Positions 35,900-44,396 of a stretch of 64,000 nucleotides of DNA are shown here, one piece after another. Within the stretch, counting starts at the first letter, position 1. Each line of letters begins with the position of its first letter. The position numbers were made by a program, and so were the translations under genes. Below the pieces are notes generated by a model. That model had not been told where the DNA came from. It made no database searches and was given only the letters and a program-made list of their open reading frames with translations. The stretch is from Reyranella sp. (GTDB taxonomy: Bacteria; Pseudomonadota; Alphaproteobacteria; Reyranellales; Reyranellaceae): assembly GCA_030684475.1 (NCBI GenBank), contig JAUXWB010000396.1, positions 1 to 64,000 on the forward strand, read 5' to 3'.

Positions 35900-38800
35900 T
35901 AGCCGATCGCCATCAGGCTGGCGTTTCCGCCGGCCGCCGCCGTGTTGACGCTGAGCGTCACCTCGTCGAACAGGAATTCCAGCGGATAGGGCGCAACAAA
36001 GATCGGCACGATCGGTCCGTCGCGCGCCGCCAATTTGCGGCCGAGCGCCAGAAGGTCGTCGGCGCTGCCGTCGAACAGCACGGCCGACACCGTCGCGTCC
36101 TCGACATCCACGACCGCACGATTGCCGGTCGCCGTCGCCGCATCGATCTGCGACTGCAAATGCGCAGGATCCTCCGCGACGCAGAGGATGGTGCCTCTGG
36201 GTCGCAGCGCGTAGCTGTTGCGCTCGCCGACCGGTCCCGTCAGGTCGACGGCTTCCGGCGGCATCAGCGGCGGCCGCTTCGACAGCAGCCGCCGCACATA
36301 GAGCGGCCCGCCCGCTTTCGGTCCCGTGCCCGACAGCCCATGACCGCCGAACGGCTGCACACCGACCACGGCGCCGATCATGTTGCGATTGACGTACTGG
36401 TTGCCGGCGGCACTCGCCGCCGTGGCCCGCTCGATCGTCTCGTCGATGCGGCTGTGCACGCCGAAAGTGAGGCCGAAGCCCGTCGCATTGACCGCCCGCA
36501 CCACTGCCGCCAAGTCCTCGCGACGATAGCGCAGCACATGCAGGACCGGCCCGAACACTTCTCCCGACAGATCGGAAACGGCGCCGATCTCGATCAAAGT
36601 CGGCGGCACGAACAGGCCATGTCGTGTCTCCGGCGGCAACGCCACCTGATGAACGGCATGGCCCGCTGCGCGCATGCGCTCGACATGGTCGACCAGGCGC
36701 TTCTGCGCGTCGGCCGAGATCACCGGGCCGAAGTCGACCGACAGGCGGTCGGGAGTGCCGATGCCCAGCTCCGCCATCGCCCCCTTCAGCATGGCGAGCA
36801 CGCGATCGGCGATGTCCTCCTGCAGGCAGAGCACGCGCAGCGCCGAGCAGCGCTGGCCAGCCGAATCGAAGGCCGAGGTCAGCGCATCGCCCACCAGTTG
36901 CTCGGCCAAGGCCGAGGAGTCGGCGATCAACGCGTTCTGCCCCCCGGTCTCGGCAATCAATGTCCGCGGCCGGCCGTCGGCGCCCAGTCGCCCGGCGAGT
37001 TGGCGCTGGATCGACCGCGCCACCTCGGTCGAGCCGGTGAAGACCACGCCCGCCACCGCCGGATTGCCGACCAGCCGCCCGCCCACCTCGCCGTCGCCAG
37101 GCAGGAACTGGAGAGCGCCCGGCGGCACGCCGGCCTCGTGGAACAGGCCGACCATGAGAGCCGCGATCAGTGGCGTCTCCCCGGCGGGCTTGGCGATCAC
37201 CGCGTTGCCGGCGGCCAGGGCGCCCGCGACCTGGCCGGTGAAGATCGACAGCGGGAAATTCCATGGGCTGATGCAGGCGACGACACCGAGCGGCGCCAAC
37301 GCATCGGGCGCATGGCTCGCGACCTCGCCCGCGTAGTAGCGCAGGAAGTCGACCGCCTCGCGCACCTCGCCGATCGCATTGCCGAGCGTCTTGCCGGCCT
37401 CGCGCACGATCGGGCCGAGCAGCGCCGGCAGCCGCGTCTCCAGGAGATCGGCGACCCGCCGAAGGCAGGCCGCACGCGCCGCCGGCGTCTCCTGCCACGG
37501 CACCGCCAGCGTGCAGGCGGTATCGACCTGTTCCGCCGCGGCATCGAACACTGTTCCGACCAGGTCGCGCCGGTCCGCCGGATTGCGGATCTCGCGCGCC
37601 CTCCCGCCCTGCGAACCATCGGCCAAAAGCGGCACCGCGCGCAACGACTCGGCCGCGCCTTTCACCAGGATCGTGGCGAGCGAGGCGAGCACCTGCTCGT
37701 TCGCGAGATCGAGACCCCGCGAATTGGCCCGGGCCGGCGCGAACAGGTCGCGCGGCAGGGCGATCGCGGGATGCGGTGCGCCGACCGGCCGCAGGGCGCG
37801 GGCGCGCTCGACCGGATCGGCCAGCAGCGCGTCGATGGCGACCTCGGGATTGGCGATTTGGTTCACGAAGGACGTGTTGGCACCGTTCTCCAGCAGGCGG
37901 CGCACCAGGTAGGCCAGCAGAGTCTCGTGCGTGCCGACCGGCGCGTAGATGCGGCACGGCCTATTGAGCTTCTCCGGACCGACCACTTCCTCGTACAGCG
38001 TCTCGCCCATGCCGTGCAGGCACTGGAACTCGTACTGACCGGCATAGTAATTCTCGCCGGCCATGGCGTGGATGGTCGCGAGCGTCAGTGCGTTGTGAGT
38101 GGCGAATTGCGGGAACGCGGCGTAGGGCGCCGCGAGCAGTTTGCGCGCACAGGCGAGATACGAGACGTCGGTGTGGATCTTGCGCGTGAAAACCGGAAAG
38201 TCGTCGAGCCCGTCGACCTGCGCGCGCTTGATCTCGCTGTCCCAATAGGCACCCTTGACCAACCGGACCATCAGCCGGCGCCGGCTGCGGCGGCCGAGGT
38301 CGATCAGGTGATCGATCACGAACGCGGCGCGCTTCTGGTAGGCCTGCACCACGAAGCCTACGCCGTTCCAGCCCTCGAGTTCCGGCTCGAAGCAGAGCCG
38401 CTCCAGCAGATCGAGCGAGATTTCCAGACGGTCGGCTTCCTCGGCATCGATGTTGAGGCCGATGTCGTAGTGCCGCGCCAGCACGGCGAGCGCCTTGAGG
38501 CGCGGATAGAGTTCGGCCTGCACGCGCTCGATCTGGGTGCGGCCATAACGCGGGTGCAGCGCCGAGAGCTTCAGCGAAATGCCCGGACCTTCGTAGATGC
38601 CGCGGCGGCCGGCGGCACGGCCGATGGCATGGATCGCCTGCTCGTAGGCCGCCCTGTAGTGCTCGGCCTGCGCCGCCGTGACGGCCGCCTCGCCCAGCAT
38701 GTCGTAGGAGTAGCGGAAGCCCTCGGCCTCCAGGCGGCGGCCGTTGGCCAGCGCCTCGTCGATGGTCTGGCCCGCCACGAACTGCTCGCCCATCAACCGC

Positions 38801-39327
38801 ATGGCGAGATTGACGCCGGTACGGATCAAGGGCTCGCCGCCGCGCGCGATCAGGCGGCTGAGCGCCGCCGACAGGCCCTGCTCGCTGCTGGTCGCGGTCA
38901 GGCGGCCGGTCAGCAGCAGGCCCCAGGTCGCGGCGTTCACGAACAGCGACGGGCTGTGGCCGAGATGGGCGCGCCAGTCGCCGCCACCGATCTTGTCGCG
39001 GATCAGCGCGTCGCGCGTCTCGTCGTCAGGGATGCGCAGCAGCGCCTCGGCAAGGCACATCAGCGCCACGCCCTCCTGGCTGGACAGAGCATATTCGCGG
39101 ATCAACCCCTCGACGCCACCCGACGGCGTCCTGGCCCGGAGCACCTCCACAAGCCGGTGCGCCAGGGCCGCCGCCCGCGCGGTCGTCGCCGGCGGCAGGC
39201 TTGCCTGCTCGATCAGCGGCGGCAGACACTCCGGCTCGGGCCGCCGGCAGGCGGCGGTGATTGCCGCCACGAGCGGGCTCTGTGGCTGAATCGAATGCGC
39301 AAAATCACGGAACGGCGTCGGGGGCAT
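35899..39327 (-). CDS. putA: Bifunctional proline dehydrogenase / L-glutamate-gamma-semialdehyde dehydrogenase
   Basis: 1142 aa enzyme oxidising proline to glutamate with FAD and NAD+. An N-terminal arm is followed by the proline dehydrogenase barrel (about 170-470; EGPGISLKLSALHPRYGR, GYWDSEIKRAQ-type VKGAYWDSEIKRAQ, RIYAPVGTHETLLAYLVRRLLENGANTSF). The P5C dehydrogenase domain (about 550-1010) has the catalytic Cys in FDSAGQRCSALR and the base in AETGGQN. A C-terminal beta-flap region follows. No N-terminal ribbon-helix-helix DNA-binding domain is present, so it cannot autoregulate as E. coli PutA does, and no putR-like regulator is adjacent. Confidence 0.96.
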   Translation of the reverse strand: MPPTPFRDFAHSIQPQSPLVAAITAACRRPEPECLPPLIEQASLPPATTARAAALAHRLVEVLRARTPSGGVEGLIREYALSSQEGVALMCLAEALLRIPDDETRDALIRDKIGGGDWRAHLGHSPSLFVNAATWGLLLTGRLTATSSEQGLSAALSRLIARGGEPLIRTGVNLAMRLMGEQFVAGQTIDEALANGRRLEAEGFRYSYDMLGEAAVTAAQAEHYRAAYEQAIHAIGRAAGRRGIYEGPGISLKLSALHPRYGRTQIERVQAELYPRLKALAVLARHYDIGLNIDAEEADRLEISLDLLERLCFEPELEGWNGVGFVVQAYQKRAAFVIDHLIDLGRRSRRRLMVRLVKGAYWDSEIKRAQVDGLDDFPVFTRKIHTDVSYLACARKLLAAPYAAFPQFATHNALTLATIHAMAGENYYAGQYEFQCLHGMGETLYEEVVGPEKLNRPCRIYAPVGTHETLLAYLVRRLLENGANTSFVNQIANPEVAIDALLADPVERARALRPVGAPHPAIALPRDLFAPARANSRGLDLANEQVLASLATILVKGAAESLRAVPLLADGSQGGRAREIRNPADRRDLVGTVFDAAAEQVDTACTLAVPWQETPAARAACLRRVADLLETRLPALLGPIVREAGKTLGNAIGEVREAVDFLRYYAGEVASHAPDALAPLGVVACISPWNFPLSIFTGQVAGALAAGNAVIAKPAGETPLIAALMVGLFHEAGVPPGALQFLPGDGEVGGRLVGNPAVAGVVFTGSTEVARSIQRQLAGRLGADGRPRTLIAETGGQNALIADSSALAEQLVGDALTSAFDSAGQRCSALRVLCLQEDIADRVLAMLKGAMAELGIGTPDRLSVDFGPVISADAQKRLVDHVERMRAAGHAVHQVALPPETRHGLFVPPTLIEIGAVSDLSGEVFGPVLHVLRYRREDLAAVVRAVNATGFGLTFGVHSRIDETIERATAASAAGNQYVNRNMIGAVVGVQPFGGHGLSGTGPKAGGPLYVRRLLSKRPPLMPPEAVDLTGPVGERNSYALRPRGTILCVAEDPAHLQSQIDAATATGNRAVVDVEDATVSAVLFDGSADDLLALGRKLAARDGPIVPIFVAPYPLEFLFDEVTLSVNTAAAGGNASLMAIG

Positions 39328-39444
39328 GTCGGTTTGCCTGAGATAGGGCTAACATGGCCGGCAAAACAAGAGTTTCGGGGTGGGTTGCTGGCGTGCCGTC
39401 ATCAAATCCGCCAACCTGACGCTGTAGTGAAGGGAAGGTTCGCC

Positions 39445-40713
39445 ATGGATACCCGCATCGACCCGACCGTCCGCGACGATGCCACGACGCCGCATGGTGC
39501 CTGGCCCGAAGACTCGGTCGCCCGCGTTCCCTACTGGGTCTATCAGAACCCCGACAACTACACCCGGGAGCAGCGCCGCATTTTCGAGGGCGCCACCTGG
39601 AATTTCGTCTGCCTTGAGACCGACATTCCCGAAAAAGGCGACTACCGCACCAACCAGGTGGGCGGCATGCCCGTCATCGTGGTGCGCGCCGCCGACGGCT
39701 CGATCAACTGCTTCGAAAATCGCTGCGCCCATCGCGGTGCGCTGATCGCCTTCGACGAGGGCGGCAACGTCCAGAACCACTTCAAGTGCATCTACCACGC
39801 CTGGAGCTACGACCTTGCCGGCAATCTCAAGGGCATCGCCTTCGAGCACGGCGTCGGCGGCAAGGGTGGCCTGCCCAAGGATTTCTGTCGCGACAGCTTC
39901 AATCCACGCAAGCTCAGGACCACGACTCTGGGCGGCCTGGTCTTCGCCACCCTGTCGCCGGACACGCTGCCGATCGAGGCATATCTCGGCGAAGAGGTGC
40001 TCGGCCGCGCCAGGCGCGTGCTCAGCCGGCCGCTGAAGGTGACCGGTCGCTTCGTCCAGCCGCTGCCCAACAACTGGAAGCTCTATGTCGAGAACGTCAA
40101 GGACACCTACCACGCGAGCCTGCTGCATCTCTTCTTCACCACCTTCCGCATCTCGCGCCTGACCCAGGGCGGCGGCGTGATCGTGAGCCCCGACGGCGGC
40201 CATCACGCCAGCTACACGATCGGCACGCCCGAGGGAGCCGACGCCACCGCCTATCGCGACCAGGGCATCCGTTCCGACAGCGACTACAAGCTCATCGATC
40301 CCAGCATGCTCGATGCCGTCGACGAGTTCGGCGACAGCATCCAGCTCCAGATGCTGTCGATCTTCCCGGCCACCATCCTGCAGCAGGTCAACAACTGCCT
40401 GGCCGTGCGCCAGATCGTGCCCAAGGGCCCCGACAGGATGGAGCTGCACTGGACCTACCTCGGCTTCGCCGACGACACGCCCGAGATGACGCGGCGGCGG
40501 CTGAAGCAGCAAAACCTGGTGGGACCCGCGGGTCTCGTCTCCATGGAAGACGGATGCGTCGGCGGCTTCGTGCAGCGCGGCATCGCCGAGGCGGGCGAGC
40601 ACGTGTCGGTGGTCGAGATGGGCGGCCGCGAGGCCGAGAGCCAGGCGACGCGCGCCACCGAGGCGTCGGTGCGCGGCTTCTGGAAGGCCTACCGCCGTCA
40701 CATGGGCTACTGA
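39445..40713 (+). CDS. Rieske non-haem iron ring-hydroxylating dioxygenase, alpha subunit
   Basis: 422 aa catalytic subunit of an aromatic-ring dihydroxylating dioxygenase. The Rieske [2Fe-2S] ligands are C94-x-H96 and C115-x2-H118 (RCAHRG...CIYHAW). The mononuclear iron ligands are in D220-x2-H223-x4-H228 (KDTYHASLLH). The adjacent beta subunit and PdxA-family dehydrogenase give a tphA2-A3-B-like order, so a carboxylated aromatic such as terephthalate or a relative is a plausible substrate; anthranilate/benzoate-type enzymes also have these motifs. GAAGG precedes the ATG. No reductase gene is near. Confidence 0.93.
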   Translation: MDTRIDPTVRDDATTPHGAWPEDSVARVPYWVYQNPDNYTREQRRIFEGATWNFVCLETDIPEKGDYRTNQVGGMPVIVVRAADGSINCFENRCAHRGALIAFDEGGNVQNHFKCIYHAWSYDLAGNLKGIAFEHGVGGKGGLPKDFCRDSFNPRKLRTTTLGGLVFATLSPDTLPIEAYLGEEVLGRARRVLSRPLKVTGRFVQPLPNNWKLYVENVKDTYHASLLHLFFTTFRISRLTQGGGVIVSPDGGHHASYTIGTPEGADATAYRDQGIRSDSDYKLIDPSMLDAVDEFGDSIQLQMLSIFPATILQQVNNCLAVRQIVPKGPDRMELHWTYLGFADDTPEMTRRRLKQQNLVGPAGLVSMEDGCVGGFVQRGIAEAGEHVSVVEMGGREAESQATRATEASVRGFWKAYRRHMGY

Positions 40714-40715
40714 GG

Positions 40716-41180
40716 ATGGACGTCGCCCGCCTGGTCGAACTGAACGCGGCCTACGCGCGTGTCATCGACACCGAGCAGTACGAGCAATGGCCCGAGCTGT
40801 TCGATGATCCCTGCCTCTACAAGATCACCACCGCCGAGAACGTCGCGCGCGGCTACGAGTCGGGCATCATCTATGCCGATTCGCGCGGCATGCTGCAGGA
40901 TCGCGTCTCGGCGCTGCGCAAGGCCAACATCTACGAGCGCCAGCGCTACCGCCATATCGTGGGCCTGCCGGTCGTGCTGGGCCGCGCCGACGGCACGGCC
41001 GACGTCGAGACGCCGTTCCTGATCGTCCGCATCATGGGCGACGGCAAGATGGACGTCTTCGCGACCGGCTGCTACCGCGACAAGGTGAAGGAGAACGGCT
41101 CGGGCGCGCTGCGTTTCAGCGAACGCGTCGCCGTCTGTGACAGCAGCCGCTTCGACACGCTGGTCGCCATTCCGTTCTGA
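40716..41180 (+). CDS. Ring-hydroxylating dioxygenase, beta subunit
   Basis: 154 aa small subunit with the NTF2-like cone fold that supports the alpha subunit in an alpha3beta3 enzyme. The N-terminus LVELNAAYARVIDTEQYEQWPELFDDPCLYKITTAENVARGY and the YRHIVGLPVV strand are typical. The start is 2 bases after the alpha stop, and the stop overlaps the next ATG by one base (TGATG), so the three genes are tightly coupled. It has no catalytic residues of its own. Confidence 0.92.
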   Translation: MDVARLVELNAAYARVIDTEQYEQWPELFDDPCLYKITTAENVARGYESGIIYADSRGMLQDRVSALRKANIYERQRYRHIVGLPVVLGRADGTADVETPFLIVRIMGDGKMDVFATGCYRDKVKENGSGALRFSERVAVCDSSRFDTLVAIPF

Positions 41181-42082
41181 TGCGCATCGCCATCGCGCTC
41201 GGCGATCCCAACGGCATCGGGCCGGAGATCGCCCTGAAGGCGGCGGCGGCGGCGAAGGCAACGCCCATCCTGGTCGGCGACCGCTTCGTCATCGAGGCGA
41301 CGGCCAAGCACCTGAGCGTGCCGGTTCCCGAAATCGCCGACGTGCCCGCCCTGGACGGCGCCGCCTTCGCGCCCGGCACGCTCGATCCGCGCGCCGGCAA
41401 GGCGACGGTGGCCTACGCCTCGGCGGCGGTGAGACTGGCGCTGGAGGGCAAGGTCGATGCCGTCATCGGCTGTCCCCACTCGGAGACGGCCGTCAACCGC
41501 GCCGGCATCAAGTTCAGCGGCTACGGCGGCTTCGTCGCCGAGGTCACCGCAACACCGCGTGACAAGGTGTTCATGATGCTGGTCGCGAAGGGGTTGCGTA
41601 TCGCCCATGTCACGCTGCACGAATCGGTCGCGGCGGCGCTCACCCGGATGACGCCGGAACTCGTGGTCGCCGCCGCCGAAGCGACGGTGGCAACCGCCGG
41701 TCGCCTCGGCATCGCCCAGCCCACCTTGGGCGTGTTCGGCATCAATCCGCATGCCGGCGAAGATGGGCTCTTCGGCGACGACGACGAGCGCGTCACCAAG
41801 CCCGCGGTCGCCGAGCTGCGCCGGCGCGGCACCGCGGCCGACGGCCCGGTCGGTGCCGATCTGCTGCTGAGCCAGCGCCGCCACGACTTCTACCTCGCCA
41901 TGTTCCACGACCAGGGCCACATCCCGATCAAGCTGATCTCGCCTCTGCGCGCATCGGCGCTGATCCTGGGTGTGCCGGTGCTGTTCGCGAGTGTCGCCCA
42001 CGGTTGCGCCTTCGACATCGCGGGCAAGGGCGTCGCCGATCCGACCGGCGTGATCGAGACCTTGAACCTACTTGTAGGATGA
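41180..42082 (+). CDS. PdxA-family dehydrogenase, probably aromatic cis-diol dehydrogenase (TphB-like)
   Basis: 300 aa zinc-dependent, NAD-linked beta-hydroxyacid dehydrogenase of the PdxA family. The N-terminal ALGDPNGIGPEIALKAA, metal-ligand histidines in VTLHES, INPHAGEDGLFGDDD and MFHDQGHIPIK, and the AHGCAFDIAGKGVADP end are visible. True PdxA oxidises 4-phosphohydroxy-threonine for vitamin B6, while TphB, a family member, oxidises the cis-dihydrodiol made by terephthalate dioxygenase. Coupling to the dioxygenase genes favours the second role. It converges with the VOC gene, overlapping by 15 bases. Confidence 0.88.
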   Translation: MRIAIALGDPNGIGPEIALKAAAAAKATPILVGDRFVIEATAKHLSVPVPEIADVPALDGAAFAPGTLDPRAGKATVAYASAAVRLALEGKVDAVIGCPHSETAVNRAGIKFSGYGGFVAEVTATPRDKVFMMLVAKGLRIAHVTLHESVAAALTRMTPELVVAAAEATVATAGRLGIAQPTLGVFGINPHAGEDGLFGDDDERVTKPAVAELRRRGTAADGPVGADLLLSQRRHDFYLAMFHDQGHIPIKLISPLRASALILGVPVLFASVAHGCAFDIAGKGVADPTGVIETLNLLVG

Positions 42083-42475
42083 AACCTCGATCAGGCTGCC
42101 GTCAGGATCGCGGCAGTAGACCGAGACGATGGTACCCATGGCGCCGCGCTTCTCCGTCGGCCCCTCCTCGATGGCGACGCCGCAGGCGCGCAGGTGGTCG
42201 GCCACCTGCTGCGGCGCGGCCTTGGTAAGAAAGCAGAGATCGTCGCTGCCCGGCGCCACCTGCCTGCCCGTGAACCATTGCTTCTGCGTTGCGGTGATGG
42301 GTCTGAGGTTGATCTTCTGCCGGCCGAACTTCATGGACGTGACCGGACCCCTGCCCGGCCCCGCGTCCCACACTTCGCGAGTCATGCCGAGCACGCGCTG
42401 ATACCACTCGGCCGCGACCTCGACGTCTCGGACGTTGATGACGATATGGTCGATTGCGTCGACGACAACAGCCAT
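42068..42475 (-). CDS. VOC family (glyoxalase/dioxygenase-fold) protein
   Basis: 135 aa vicinal-oxygen-chelate protein: IDHIVINVRDVEVAAEWYQRVLGM at the N-terminus, then two beta-alpha-beta-beta-beta modules ending in YCRDPDGSLIEVSSY, where the metal-ligand Glu lies (E in LIEVSS) and His9-10 (DHIV) is the first ligand. Family members include glyoxalases, fosfomycin-type resistance proteins and extradiol dioxygenases, and this small form cannot be assigned. It follows the ThDP-enzyme gene by 2 bases and is likely its operon partner. Confidence 0.88.
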   Translation of the reverse strand: MAVVVDAIDHIVINVRDVEVAAEWYQRVLGMTREVWDAGPGRGPVTSMKFGRQKINLRPITATQKQWFTGRQVAPGSDDLCFLTKAAPQQVADHLRACGVAIEEGPTEKRGAMGTIVSVYCRDPDGSLIEVSSYK

Positions 42476-42477
42476 GG

Positions 42478-44208
42478 CTAGAGCCTCGTCACTTTGGCGT
42501 GCAGAATGGCAGAGCGGCCGTCGCGGACGGCGGCGAGGCAGCGGGTGATGGCGGCCTCGACGGCGTCGGGCTCCGAGACCAGTTCGCCGTGCGCGCCGGC
42601 GGCCTCGGCGACCATGGCGAAGTTCATGTCGGGCGACAGGGTCGCGCCGTAGTCGCCGCCCGCCTTGGCCTCGCCGTCGGGATAGACACGCAAGGTCGCC
42701 TCCTTCACCGCCGCCCAGCCGGTATTGTCGAGCACGACCGTCAGCACCGGCAGCTTGTATTGCCGCGACACCGCCAAGGTCGATTGCGGATTGGAGAAGT
42801 AGAAGGTGCCGTCACCCACGATCTGCACGATCGTGCGCTCGGGCATCGCGAGTTTCAGGCCGAGCGCCATTCCGCCGGAGAAACCAAGGCCGCCGCCCGC
42901 CAGGCCAACCAAGGTGCCGGCCTGGGTGCGCGGCATCTGGGCGGACACCACCGGCCCGTTGCGGATCGCTTCGTTGAGCACGATGTCGGAAGGCGCGAGC
43001 GCCTTGGCGAGCGTAGCACAAAGGAAATGCGGGCTGATCTGGCCCGCGACGCCGCGGTTTGCAGCCGCCTTGGCGGCCTGGTCTCGTCGCGCCCTGCCCT
43101 CTTCCTGGAGCGCCGCGACCCTTGCCGCGGCGCGGGTCTTGAAGCCCGCATCGGCGCGTGCCTTCAGGGTCACCAGCAGATCGGCCAGGATGCGATGGCT
43201 GTCGCCCTGCAGACGCAGGTTTCCCGGGAAGGTCCACATCGGGAAATTGCGCTTCTCGGGATCGACATCGACATGCGCCCACCAAGTCGCAGGATTGTCC
43301 GGCATGTCGCTCGGGATCCACGGCACGTCGACATCGACCAGCAGGCCAACATCGGCGTCGCTGAGCGCCTTGGCCGGCATGAAACCGCCGTGGCAGGGCG
43401 AATCGTGCGGCAGGTTCACGTAGAGGGGATTGAACTCGACGACCCGGATGCCGGCGAAACGCGCCAGTTCGTCGAGTACCGCAACGGTCGCATGATTGCG
43501 TCCGGCATAGGCGGAGATCAGCAGCGGCCGCTCGGCGGCCAGCAGTTTCGTGGCAATAGCGTCGATCGAACCGGCATCGAGGCCGCGCGCCGACACGGCG
43601 CCGAACCGCTCCGCGGGATACGAACGAATCTGACCTTCCGACCAGGTATCGGTCAGCGTCTCGCGCGGGAAGGTGAGATAGACCGGTCCCTTGGGATCGC
43701 TCTCCATCACCGTGTGGGCGCGGCGCAGCGCCTCCTTGGCGATCACGCCAGAGGGCAGATTGTATTCCCACTTGGTGTAGGGCCGCACCACGCTCGCCTG
43801 GTCAAACGGCTCCTGCACGAAATGCACATAGGTGTCGCGCGTGCCCATGAGCTCGCCGCGCGTCGTGAAGGGCGCCTTGCCGGCCATCAGCAGCACGGGA
43901 ATGCGGGCGCGACAGAGATTGTGCAGCGCCATCGCCGAATTGGCGGTGCCGGCATCGACATGGACCATGACGCCCTGGCCGCGGCCGGTGGCGATGGCGT
44001 AGCCCGCCGCCATGTGGACGGCGGTGTTCTCATGCGGGCAGAGGATGGTCACGGGCATCTCGCGGCCCGCGCGCTTGAACGAAGCCATGGCCTCGATCAA
44101 CGGTGCGTGGTCGGTGCCGAAATTGCAGAACAGATAGTCGAAACCCAACTCGTTCAGGCCCTCGAGGAAAAAATGTCCGGCGGAGTGCCGTGCCTCGTTG
44201 GTGTCCAT
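42478..44208 (-). CDS. Thiamine-diphosphate-dependent enzyme, acetolactate-synthase-like
   Basis: 576 aa ThDP enzyme of the acetolactate synthase / benzoylformate decarboxylase superfamily. The catalytic Glu60 is in CPHENTAVHMAAGYA (PYR domain). The PP domain carries the ThDP/Mg motif GDGTFYFSNPQS...VVLDN (about 465-495). The central domain has no clear FAD-binding pattern. It lacks obvious signatures of true AHAS and no small ilvH-like subunit is adjacent, so a 2-oxoacid decarboxylase or lyase is more likely. ATG 44208 is preferred over GTG 44214 because GAGGT lies at good spacing. It forms an operon with the VOC gene. Confidence 0.9.
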   Translation of the reverse strand: MDTNEARHSAGHFFLEGLNELGFDYLFCNFGTDHAPLIEAMASFKRAGREMPVTILCPHENTAVHMAAGYAIATGRGQGVMVHVDAGTANSAMALHNLCRARIPVLLMAGKAPFTTRGELMGTRDTYVHFVQEPFDQASVVRPYTKWEYNLPSGVIAKEALRRAHTVMESDPKGPVYLTFPRETLTDTWSEGQIRSYPAERFGAVSARGLDAGSIDAIATKLLAAERPLLISAYAGRNHATVAVLDELARFAGIRVVEFNPLYVNLPHDSPCHGGFMPAKALSDADVGLLVDVDVPWIPSDMPDNPATWWAHVDVDPEKRNFPMWTFPGNLRLQGDSHRILADLLVTLKARADAGFKTRAAARVAALQEEGRARRDQAAKAAANRGVAGQISPHFLCATLAKALAPSDIVLNEAIRNGPVVSAQMPRTQAGTLVGLAGGGLGFSGGMALGLKLAMPERTIVQIVGDGTFYFSNPQSTLAVSRQYKLPVLTVVLDNTGWAAVKEATLRVYPDGEAKAGGDYGATLSPDMNFAMVAEAAGAHGELVSEPDAVEAAITRCLAAVRDGRSAILHAKVTRL

Positions 44209-44396
44209 GCGCACCTCATTTCACTTTGACGTTGGCTACCATTGCGGCCACCCGGCGAAGACCACGGCGACGCAAAGGCCGAGGATCGGTCGCAGCATGA
44301 TGGCGCGAAGACTAGGCCGGAGGCCGCGCGATCGCCAGTCCGGCGTTGAAACGGGAGAGGGGAATATATGGTCGAGGACGGCTATAAGCGGCCGCG

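Noticed and set aside
36160-39444. Long plus-strand extension upstream of the Rieske alpha gene
   Set aside because: It is antisense to putA. The Rieske protein homology begins at ATG 39445 with a Shine-Dalgarno, so the ~1095 extra residues are a shadow.
44236-44298. 20-residue hydrophobic minus-strand peptide (MLRPILGLCVAVVFAG...)
   Set aside because: It could be a small membrane peptide between the ThDP and hrpB genes, but there is no ribosome site or conservation evidence.
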